Shown here: positions 32,500 to 39,720 of the stretch, piece after piece | Position numbering within the stretch: the stretch's first letter is position 1 | How the letters are laid out: every line of letters starts with the position of its first letter | Source of the DNA: a virus | Direction: 5' to 3' (one strand) | Virus record (IMG/VR): IMGVR_UViG_3300042453_005121 | Coordinates: 62,001 to 126,000 of that record | Length of the DNA stretch: 64,000 bases | Notes under the pieces: generated by a model | What the model saw: the letters and a program-made list of their open reading frames with translations, nothing else | Database searches by the model: none | Told to the model about the DNA's origin: nothing | Position numbers and translations under genes: made by a program

Positions 32500-33209
32500 A
32501 AAATTTGAATCTTCTCATACGCGGGCATATAAGAAATTCTTTTGATGATGACAAATTCATCAATCTTATACGTGCGTTCTCAGAAAGCTACAAACTAGAT
32601 ATATTCATACACACTTGGAACATAGTCCAGAACAACATAAGTTGGCGTCACGTTCCCGAAATAAAAAATGACGTCAGTGAGGAACATATTCGTTTGTACT
32701 TTAAGGAGTTTGAAAAAAACATAAAGTCAATCCAGATAGATGACGACAGCAAGATAGAACATCGCGGAAATACTTCGGGAAACATAGGTTTTACTCCGTG
32801 TCCCGTTCTTGCGTGGAAAAATATGTATTATGGTAAAATGCGTCTAGTGGATAGAGTGGCAGAAAAAGTTAATGGAAACGAAGTGGCAGTACAGACTAGA
32901 TTTGATCTCCTTTCAAATAGTTTCAGTCCAGAAGTGCATGATGTAATAAGATTTTTGAAGGAAAATTATGATTCAATAGCTGAAGGCGACAACCAAGAAA
33001 AATTAAGGTTCATATGGATGCATCCATTCATAGGTATTGACAACATATACATGGCTTCAATAAGAAACATGCAGAAATTCGTAAGATACATGTATTTTGA
33101 CATGGACAGAATACTAGAATTTCACAAAGAAACACGTCATCAAGAACACATAAGCTTTCACGAAAGGTTTTCGCCGTTCATAAATACACATCATAGTCTA
33201 GGCGAATGA
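32496..33209 (+). CDS. Putative glycan-biosynthesis protein (237 aa)
   Basis: The start MKNLNLLIRGHIRNSF at 32496 is fixed by ATGA coupling to the membrane gene. LLIRGHIR, then KLDIFIHTWN, and a later VAVQTRFDLL with Arg-Asp are a pattern I recall from phage and LPS-type glycan proteins. It is adjacent to the DUF3431-like gene on the other strand, which supports a sugar role. The exact activity is unknown. Confidence 0.6.
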   Translation: MKNLNLLIRGHIRNSFDDDKFINLIRAFSESYKLDIFIHTWNIVQNNISWRHVPEIKNDVSEEHIRLYFKEFEKNIKSIQIDDDSKIEHRGNTSGNIGFTPCPVLAWKNMYYGKMRLVDRVAEKVNGNEVAVQTRFDLLSNSFSPEVHDVIRFLKENYDSIAEGDNQEKLRFIWMHPFIGIDNIYMASIRNMQKFVRYMYFDMDRILEFHKETRHQEHISFHERFSPFINTHHSLGE

Positions 33210-34104
33210 TCCTGTGGGTGGCTTTTGAACCGCCACCGAGGAATGGACCGGAATATTCGTTATCGTTCTTTTTGTAAAGTACGCATGTTGGTTTGCCAAC
33301 ATCATCATAAAAAGTTATTGAATCTCCAGAGGCAGACCAGAACGTCTCGTTGTGATGATGGTACATTCCGATCTTGCCGTCCTCTCTCAATTTTATGGTT
33401 CCATAGTGCCTATTGCCGTCGGAACCACCCCAGAAACTGTAACAGTTGTGGGGTCTTTTGGATTCGGATTTGTCCATATTGAAGATGTAATACCATAGTC
33501 TTTCGCAATAGTGTCCGCACTCAGGATTGATTGTGGCAAGTTCTTTTTGTATGAGATTTATGTATCTTGAAATATTTGATTCAAGAATAAGTTTCACAGA
33601 TACTCCGAAGCAGCCGTTCCAGAATATGGGCAAAGATGTTGACATTCCGGCCCTCACGTGTTTTTCGCACCATTCTTTGACGTTGCAATTTGCCGAACTT
33701 GTTTCTCCCGCCCAACTGGGACATCTTCCCGCATTCAAGAAGTCGTAGGGATTTGACATCCTGTAGTTGTACGTGTAGTCAAGATTTTCTTCGGCCACAG
33801 CATCAATCCACCTCATTATGTTTTCTGCGTCCATTCCGTGTGGACTTCCTTGTACAAAAAAAATGAAATCCGAAGATTCTTTGGACTTCAACTCGTCCCA
33901 ACGATTGACGCAGTGCCAGATGTACGTGTGAGATTCCCTTCCGACGTTCGTCAGATAAGAATGACACGTTTTTTCCATTGAAGAGAGATCGGGCTCTTGT
34001 TCGCTTTTTGTGTAGACAAATACATTTCCCAAAAGATTGTGTTTCAATCTCCGGACCCAGTCAATATTTTCTTTGTAGTGGGCGACTACCACGTCAAATT
34101 TCAT
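33178..34104 (-). CDS. DUF3431-like protein, probable glycan-related (308 aa)
   Basis: The start VVVAHYKENIDWV, then VFVYTKS, TNVGRESHTYIWHCVNRWDEL and FIFFVQGSPHGMDAENIM follow the DUF3431 layout, a family found near glycosyltransferases in fungi, bacteria and viruses. The C-terminal half (GGSDGNRHYGTIKL, MYHHHNETFW) is separate and beta-rich, and may bind glycans. The start codon is base 34104, just upstream of the divergent UvsW gene. Confidence 0.6.
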   Translation of the reverse strand: MKFDVVVAHYKENIDWVRRLKHNLLGNVFVYTKSEQEPDLSSMEKTCHSYLTNVGRESHTYIWHCVNRWDELKSKESSDFIFFVQGSPHGMDAENIMRWIDAVAEENLDYTYNYRMSNPYDFLNAGRCPSWAGETSSANCNVKEWCEKHVRAGMSTSLPIFWNGCFGVSVKLILESNISRYINLIQKELATINPECGHYCERLWYYIFNMDKSESKRPHNCYSFWGGSDGNRHYGTIKLREDGKIGMYHHHNETFWSASGDSITFYDDVGKPTCVLYKKNDNEYSGPFLGGGSKATHRIIRLDYDVYL

Positions 34105-34180
34105 GATGAAAACCCGCCTGATTTTGTTTGATGACTATAATATAGTTGAAAAAAGAGCCGTTTTTTGCTATGATGAAAGT

Positions 34181-36628
34181 ATGAAGGAAACCGTTCTCCG
34201 AATACAGAATTGCTATTCTTGGCTTTATTGCGATAAGTCAGATGTTTTGAGCGTACTTCACGAGAACATGCGGTTCAGAGAGAGGGGCTACTTCCACAGC
34301 CGTCTCTACAAACAGAAGCTCTGGGACGGGTACACCGAGTTCTTCAGCAAAAAGACGGGAAGGTTCCTCACCGGCCTGCTGCCTGAAGTGAAGGCAGCAC
34401 TCACTCACATAGGCGAGGAGTACAGGATTCTTGATGAGCGGGGCGAATTTGATTTCAAATTCAATGAAATTGACGAGGATTTCCTCGGCAATGGCATAAA
34501 ACTATACGATTACCAGGTTGACTTGACAAATGCGCTGATAAAGCACAAGAGGGGCGTCATATGTGCGCCCACTGCGGCCGGTAAAGCACAGCCGCTTGAT
34601 TCTCTGGTGGCGACTCCGGATGGATTTGTCCGTATGGGGGACATAAAAGCAGGCGACTTTGTATTGACTCCCAAAGGCAAGAAGACCAAAGTTTTGGGAG
34701 TTTTTCCCCAAGGATTGAAGAAAGTTTACAAAATGCAATTCTCCAACGGAGACAGCGTGGAATGCTGTGGTGAGCATCTCTGGAAGGTGAATGCCACATA
34801 TGATCAGTGGATGGGCAAGGTATTAAATACCAACGAGATACGGAGAAGGGTCAAATGTCCGAACGGAGCAAACAGATACAACATTGAGACGCCAAAAAAC
34901 ATCAGCTTCAGAAAAAGAAAAGTCACATTAGATCCTTATTTCATGGGTCTTCTCCTTGGAGATGGTTCATTTAGGTGTCCGGGGGCGGTCACGATATCAA
35001 GTTCCGATGAAGAAATCATAGAATATGTGTCCTCATCTTTGTCGGACGGATACAGTCTGTTTTCGTGTGGCAAATTTGACTACAGAATTTCTTGTGGAAG
35101 AAGGGGCAAAGGAACTCCCAAGAACCCCTATGTGGAGTCCATAAAGAAAATGAGACTTTATGGACTCCACTCATGGAACAAATTCATACCCAAGGAGTAC
35201 ATGATCAATGATTTCAATACAAGACTTGCTGTGCTTCAAGGACTAATGGACACGGATGGTTATATTGATAAAAAAGGCGGAATTTCATTTGTCAGTACTT
35301 CAAAGAAATTGACCGATGACTTGGCTTGGATTGTAAGAAGTCTTGGGGGAATTCCATATGTGTCAAAGACAATAAAGAGCTACACGTATAAGTCTGTGAA
35401 AAAACAAGGGAGGCTTGCGTTTTTGGTGAACTTCTCTTTGCCTGAGGGGATTTGTCCATTTAGACTTTCTCGCAAAAAAAACAGATTCAAGACAAAAAGA
35501 AGGCAACTCAAGAATAGAACCATCTGCGGCGTCAAATATGTCGGCAAGAAAGAATGCCAATGCATATTGGTAGAGGATGAGGATCACCTCTATATCACCG
35601 ACAACTTTGTGGTTACCCACAACACCAACATAATGGTCTCCATTCTCAAGGCCTTGCCTAGCGGATGCCCAACGCTCGTGCTTGCCAACAAGAAGAGCCT
35701 TGTGGAGCAGAACTACGAGGAGATCGTCAAGTGGGGGTTTCAGAATGTAGGAAGGCTCTATGGCAAATATAAGGATCCCGGCGTCATAACCTGTGCCACT
35801 GTTCAGTCGCTACACAAGATGGAACCTCTCCTTGACAAGGTCAAGGTTCTGGTTGTCGATGAGATACACGAGAACATGAGCAAGGAGCCCAAGAAGTACT
35901 TCAACAAGATGAAGAGTTGCTCGGTCAGGGCAGCCGTGAGCGCTACTCCCTTCAAGTTCGGCGGAAAAGACCTATGCCAAAAGTGGCTCGTGAAGGGCTA
36001 CTTCGGACCCTCCCTCAAGTCCAAGAGTGCCGGAGGGGTTCTCACGACAAGCCATCTGCAGGAACGGGGGATGCTCTCAAAGAGCAGGTGCATTTTCTAC
36101 CCGGTGAGGGAGCCGGATCTCAAATATGAGATATACATGGATGCGGTGACGCGTGGAATAGCCGAGAACTGGCATTTCCACGAGATGATTAAGAACCTCG
36201 TCTCAAGGCTTGAGGGAAGGACGCTGATCCTTGTGGAGAGGATAGCCCAGGGGGACTCGCTTGCCTCTTTGATTCCGGGATCATTGTGGGTCCAAGGCAA
36301 AGACGACCTAGAGACAAGGAAAATGGTAATAGACAAGCTCAAGACCTCTAAAGAGCGGGTGGTTTCTATAGGAACACAGCAAATTTTCACGGCAGGAATC
36401 AATGTGATGACTCACAATGTCATAAACGCTGCTGGCGGTCAAGCCGACCACCACATCATACAGAGAGTGGGAAGAGGATTGAGAACGGCCGACGACAAGG
36501 ACATCCTGAATTACTACGACTTCGTGTTTCATAATAACGACTATCTTCTGGAGCACAGCAAGAAAAGGATCAAAATACTAAAGAAAGAAGGGCATGAAAT
36601 AATAATAAAAGACGATATTGACTTCTAG
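34181..36628 (+). CDS. uvsW: UvsW-like SF2 helicase precursor containing an intein (815 aa, 469 aa after splicing)
   Basis: After removal of the intein the protein is 469 residues, near T4 UvsW (503). The first 100 residues match the UvsW N-terminal domain (HSRLYKQKLWDGYTEFF). Helicase motifs: Walker A CAPTAAGK-T split by the intein, DEIH (motif II), SATPF (III) and QRVGRGLR (VI). UvsW unwinds branched DNA and R-loops and helps switch replication mode. The ATG at 34181 is preferred to 34103, which would add 26 unrelated residues and overlap the divergent start. It ends four bases into the next gene. Confidence 0.9.
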   Translation: MKETVLRIQNCYSWLYCDKSDVLSVLHENMRFRERGYFHSRLYKQKLWDGYTEFFSKKTGRFLTGLLPEVKAALTHIGEEYRILDERGEFDFKFNEIDEDFLGNGIKLYDYQVDLTNALIKHKRGVICAPTAAGKAQPLDSLVATPDGFVRMGDIKAGDFVLTPKGKKTKVLGVFPQGLKKVYKMQFSNGDSVECCGEHLWKVNATYDQWMGKVLNTNEIRRRVKCPNGANRYNIETPKNISFRKRKVTLDPYFMGLLLGDGSFRCPGAVTISSSDEEIIEYVSSSLSDGYSLFSCGKFDYRISCGRRGKGTPKNPYVESIKKMRLYGLHSWNKFIPKEYMINDFNTRLAVLQGLMDTDGYIDKKGGISFVSTSKKLTDDLAWIVRSLGGIPYVSKTIKSYTYKSVKKQGRLAFLVNFSLPEGICPFRLSRKKNRFKTKRRQLKNRTICGVKYVGKKECQCILVEDEDHLYITDNFVVTHNTNIMVSILKALPSGCPTLVLANKKSLVEQNYEEIVKWGFQNVGRLYGKYKDPGVITCATVQSLHKMEPLLDKVKVLVVDEIHENMSKEPKKYFNKMKSCSVRAAVSATPFKFGGKDLCQKWLVKGYFGPSLKSKSAGGVLTTSHLQERGMLSKSRCIFYPVREPDLKYEIYMDAVTRGIAENWHFHEMIKNLVSRLEGRTLILVERIAQGDSLASLIPGSLWVQGKDDLETRKMVIDKLKTSKERVVSIGTQQIFTAGINVMTHNVINAAGGQADHHIIQRVGRGLRTADDKDILNYYDFVFHNNDYLLEHSKKRIKILKKEGHEIIIKDDIDF
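34586..35623 (+). mobile_element. Intein with LAGLIDADG homing endonuclease inside UvsW
   Basis: The 346-residue insert starts with Ala (AQPLDSLVATPDG) directly after the Walker A Lys and ends with HLYITDNFVVTHN before Thr, giving the penultimate His, terminal Asn and +1 Thr needed for splicing; Ala-1 inteins of this kind are known. Two LAGLIDADG-type helices are present near residues 257 (LLLGDGSF) and 354 (LQGLMDTDGYI), so a homing endonuclease is encoded. Insertion into the ATP-binding loop is typical of inteins. Confidence 0.92.
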
Positions 36629-36894
36629 TTGTCTCCTATATCTTTTATCAGTTCGGAAATCTTTATTCCGTCGCTTATTTTTTTGACTATTGATCCGTAA
36701 CTTCCCATGCCGTCATTGGTTTTTTTCACCACGCCGAGGTTCTTCAGATTCTTGATTATATCCGGTCCGAAATCCTTTGTGTTTTTGCCGAGTAGGTAGT
36801 TTCTCTCATCAGACGTAAGTTCACCTCCGGAGTTCAGTACTCCTAGGATGGCGTCGGAAACCTCTTTTCTTTCCATCCATGTCAAAAAACGCAT
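36625..36894 (-). CDS. Small protein with W/F-containing leader (89 aa)
   Basis: The N-terminus MRFLTWMERKEV is a looser match to the capsid-targeting-like pattern. The rest is a helical body (IIKNLKNLGVVKKT, GSIVKKISDGIKIS) like a winged-helix, possibly a small DNA-binding fold. CTGGAGGT is its ribosome binding site. It overlaps the end of UvsW by four bases and is divergent from the gene at 36926. Confidence 0.6.
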   Translation of the reverse strand: MRFLTWMERKEVSDAILGVLNSGGELTSDERNYLLGKNTKDFGPDIIKNLKNLGVVKKTNDGMGSYGSIVKKISDGIKISELIKDIGDN

Positions 36895-36913
36895 GAAACA
36901 TGACCTCCAGAAC

Positions 36914-36920
36914 TATATAT
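36914..36920. promoter_or_regulatory. Shared TATATAT element between divergent genes at 36894 and 36926
   Basis: TATATAT is followed by five bases and the ATG of the plus-strand gene, with no ribosome binding site. On the minus side, the gene at 36894 has CTGGAGGT and a normal leader. Confidence 0.4.
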
Positions 36921-36925
36921 CCATC

Positions 36926-37726
36926 ATGGGAACTTTCAAAGAATGGCTTATAAACGAGAAGTCCGACATCTTCGGATTTGAAAAACCTAGAGGGAAACAA
37001 ACGCCCGAAGACTCGTATGACGGGCCAATAATACCCATAAAGCCAGAAATTTTGATAGAGACCATGATGAAAGAGACCCTGCGGGGCCAAGAGCCGTTCT
37101 CGGCCTTTGCTGATCAAATTCAATGGGGAAGAACTACAGGAGCCATGAGGATGGTCATAAGTCCTCTTGGGTCGTTCAAGAGCATAATAAGAAAGATGCA
37201 ACTTGATTTGGAAGGAAAAGAAACATGGGTTTGCAAGTCAATAATTCCCTACAAAGATTTGATGCACGCCAACAAGAAGTTTGACGAGAACTTCGCCATG
37301 GACCTTTTTGAAAAGATTGAACAGATAGGATCACTTCAAATAGACACTCCCCAAGCCGAATACAAGGGACTCAGGAATTTGACTGTATCTTTGGCCTCGC
37401 GCTGTAGGAGAAAAGACATCATGCCGGAGATATTCATATTCTCTGGAGTCAAGGAGATCAAAAAGGACGAGAATTATCTTATTGAGTTTGATTTGCGAGG
37501 ACAGGGAGTTGAAGCCCCCGGATCGGCAAGAGTAGAGCGTTTCGTCATAGACATGAGCTACAATCCCAAGACCGGAATGATCAAGAGTTTCGGACATGAC
37601 ATACAGTCCCCCACGAGGGGTCACGTTTGGTATCCTCAGCCTTCGGAGTGGGAAGAACTTTTCTCTAATGGACAAGATGCCAAGGAAATAGTAGAGACAA
37701 TAGGAGCGGCATTGAGCACGTATTGA
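36926..37726 (+). CDS. Putative internal virion protein with capsid-targeting-like start (266 aa)
   Basis: The start MGTFKEWLINEKSD at 36926 is the internal-protein leader; the frame runs upstream to 36848, but that part overlaps the divergent gene and has no support. The rest is a mixed alpha/beta protein with Met/Lys-rich regions (PEILIETMMKETLRGQ) and no recognised family. A possible processing site lies after INE. TATATAT ends five bases before the ATG. The next gene starts two bases after its stop. Confidence 0.72.
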   Translation: MGTFKEWLINEKSDIFGFEKPRGKQTPEDSYDGPIIPIKPEILIETMMKETLRGQEPFSAFADQIQWGRTTGAMRMVISPLGSFKSIIRKMQLDLEGKETWVCKSIIPYKDLMHANKKFDENFAMDLFEKIEQIGSLQIDTPQAEYKGLRNLTVSLASRCRRKDIMPEIFIFSGVKEIKKDENYLIEFDLRGQGVEAPGSARVERFVIDMSYNPKTGMIKSFGHDIQSPTRGHVWYPQPSEWEELFSNGQDAKEIVETIGAALSTY

Positions 37727-37728
37727 AT

Positions 37729-37890
37729 ATGGGATTCAGACAATGGCTTGAAGTGATGGGATCGGTCGGAGCAATAGTATCTTGCAAGGATTTGAAGAAT
37801 CCTAATTTTCAAATACAAGGGGCACTTTCAAATCTTGGGTGCGTGAAGAAAGAAAAGACGGCGAAGATGCGATTCGGAGGAAAGAAGTGA
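37729..37890 (+). CDS. Micro-protein with capsid-targeting-like start (53 aa)
   Basis: The start MGFRQWLEVMGS has the M-x-F-x-x-W-L-E leader. It continues for 53 codons to a TGA at 37888-37890, overlapping the cREC-domain gene by 52 bases in another frame. It lies two bases after the previous stop. A -1 frameshift would fuse this leader to the cREC domain, but no canonical slippery heptamer was seen, so two separate products are more likely. Confidence 0.6.
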   Translation: MGFRQWLEVMGSVGAIVSCKDLKNPNFQIQGALSNLGCVKKEKTAKMRFGGKK

Positions 37891-38411
37891 AAAAAGACAC
37901 GTCCAACCAAACGAACTTAAAAAATGCTATAGTGGACATAGCAAAAAGCCTAGAGTCTGTATTCAAGAAGTACAGCAGACAAACTCGATCCAAGGCGTGG
38001 GAAAAAGTTACAGGAAAAGATGGAGAGAAGGAGATGAAGAAGATAATCAATGATCCATCAAGGCCGATAAATACATTCCAAAAATTGGCCACCCAAAAGG
38101 AGTCAAGCCAAATCGGAATCAAGGTGTGGTTGGACGACGTTCGTCCCGTTCCGGAAGGATTTGATTTGTGGGTTAAAAATTCCAAAGAGGCAATTGAAGC
38201 TTTGAAAAAAGGAGGAGTTTCTTTGATATCCTTGGATCACGATCTCGGAGAAGAGTCCGGTACGGGCTATGACGTGGCCAAGTTCATAGAAGAGATGGCT
38301 TTCAGAGGCGATATGAGTCCTATGGAAATAAGGGTTCATTCTGCAAACCCGGTCGGAGCAATGAATATGATGAGATGCGTGAAAAACGCCAGAAAGTTCT
38401 GGGCTGTTTAG
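37839..38411 (+). CDS. Cyclic-phosphate-processing receiver (cREC) domain protein (190 aa)
   Basis: Residues about 94-185 match the cREC receiver: IKVWLDDVRPVPEGF, SLISLDHDLGEESGTGYDVAKFIEE, and IRVHSANPVGAMNMM. LDD (98-100), the LDHDLG run and the HSANPVG run are the family core. cREC proteins are linked to RNA or nucleotide cyclic-phosphate processing, often in toxin or repair islands. The start is a GTG at 37839; residues 1-90 are basic helix and the true start could be later. It overlaps the micro-protein gene by 52 bases and the next minus-strand gene by four. Confidence 0.72.
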   Translation: MREERKDGEDAIRRKEVKKDTSNQTNLKNAIVDIAKSLESVFKKYSRQTRSKAWEKVTGKDGEKEMKKIINDPSRPINTFQKLATQKESSQIGIKVWLDDVRPVPEGFDLWVKNSKEAIEALKKGGVSLISLDHDLGEESGTGYDVAKFIEEMAFRGDMSPMEIRVHSANPVGAMNMMRCVKNARKFWAV

Positions 38412-39667
38412 ATTTCAACCAGACCGGGAAATCTCTGGCCGTTTTCGTCCTTCAGCGCCACAAGGTAGGCATAGACGACTGGGATGTTATTGTCCTTCCA
38501 CCATTTGCTCGGATATCCCGTCTCCAGCCTGTAGTTCTGGAATCTTGTCTTGGTGTTTCTGATGTATCTCGCTTGATTGCGTCGGGTGTAGTACCAGAAA
38601 CTGTTTTGGTTCCAGAATGAAACATGGGTGGGGTCTTGAAAAGCTCCCCTTCCGTCGGTGGAAGGAACTTCTATGAATGCCCATCCGCCATGAGCAAGAA
38701 CCCTGTGGATTTCGCTCATGGTTCGAATTGGATCCTTGAGATGCTCTATTACGTGGCTGGCGTTGACCACATAGCAGGAATTGTCTTCCATGGGTATGCC
38801 CTCGTTAAGATCGCACTTTATTTCTCCGTCCTGTTGATCTATGGTCGTGTATCCAGGTCTTCCGTCTATGCCGCCCCCTATGTCTATCATTTTCAATCCT
38901 TTGATCTGGGCGTCTCTCTCGGCGAGTTTCTGTGCCCATTTGTTCCGCATCTGCAGGGTGTTTTTTTGTATTTCGGCGCTTCTTTCCAACCATGTATTTT
39001 TGCCGTATATCCTGTAGACGTACAGAGGCTCATTCACATGCAGAAATTTGGTTTCCAAGTAGGTTTTAATCATTAGGTCCTGATCATCTAGGACATGGAG
39101 ATTTGGATCATGACCTCCTATTTTTTTGTAAATTGATTTTCTCCAAGACCTGACGTGGTCGGGAGAATACCATATGAATGACAATGAATGACTTGTGGGT
39201 TGAAACGATCTTGGCACCCACAATTCTTTTTCTCTGAACTTGAATTTATAATGTTTCCAACCATTGTCTGAGGAATACGGGATGAATTTATCTTCGTGGT
39301 GAAATTTTGCATTGTCGGAGAATACGAATCCGACATCATTGTTCTTTTCATATTTCTCACTCAATACTTGGAGACAATTCTCCAGAAGTATGTCGTCATG
39401 GTCCACCTCAACAAGCACGTCCCCGACGCCTAATGAAAATGCCTTGTTCTTGTGGTAGCCCACATTTTCATTTTTTGAATTGTCGGTGTATATTTTTACT
39501 CTTTCGTCATACTTTAAAAAAGAAAGGTGGTCCAACGAAGCAGACCCATTGATCCATATAACCCACTCCCAATTGCTATAAGTTTGATTTTTTATTGAAT
39601 CATACAATTCAATTATATAGTCGGTGTTCTTGTGTGTGGGGGTTATTAGTGAAAATTTTATACTCAC
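38408..39667 (-). CDS. Glycosyltransferase family 2 fused to a methyltransferase (419 aa)
   Basis: The N-terminal domain (1 to about 240) is a GT2 enzyme: FSLITPTHKN, VGDVLVEVDHDD (DXD-type) and a KKIGGHDPNLHVLDDQDLM acceptor loop. The C-terminal domain (about 245-419) is a SAM methyltransferase (MIDIGGGIDGRPGY, NASHVIEHLKDP, GGWAFIEVPS). One protein would add a sugar and methylate it, as in capsule or virion glycan capping. The gene starts with GTG; TATAAT lies six bases upstream with no ribosome binding site. Confidence 0.82.
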   Translation of the reverse strand: MSIKFSLITPTHKNTDYIIELYDSIKNQTYSNWEWVIWINGSASLDHLSFLKYDERVKIYTDNSKNENVGYHKNKAFSLGVGDVLVEVDHDDILLENCLQVLSEKYEKNNDVGFVFSDNAKFHHEDKFIPYSSDNGWKHYKFKFREKELWVPRSFQPTSHSLSFIWYSPDHVRSWRKSIYKKIGGHDPNLHVLDDQDLMIKTYLETKFLHVNEPLYVYRIYGKNTWLERSAEIQKNTLQMRNKWAQKLAERDAQIKGLKMIDIGGGIDGRPGYTTIDQQDGEIKCDLNEGIPMEDNSCYVVNASHVIEHLKDPIRTMSEIHRVLAHGGWAFIEVPSTDGRGAFQDPTHVSFWNQNSFWYYTRRNQARYIRNTKTRFQNYRLETGYPSKWWKDNNIPVVYAYLVALKDENGQRFPGLVEI

Positions 39668-39720
39668 ATAAACATTATAGCATAGACAAAATCATTTGTG
39701 AACCATGTATTCAAAGTACT

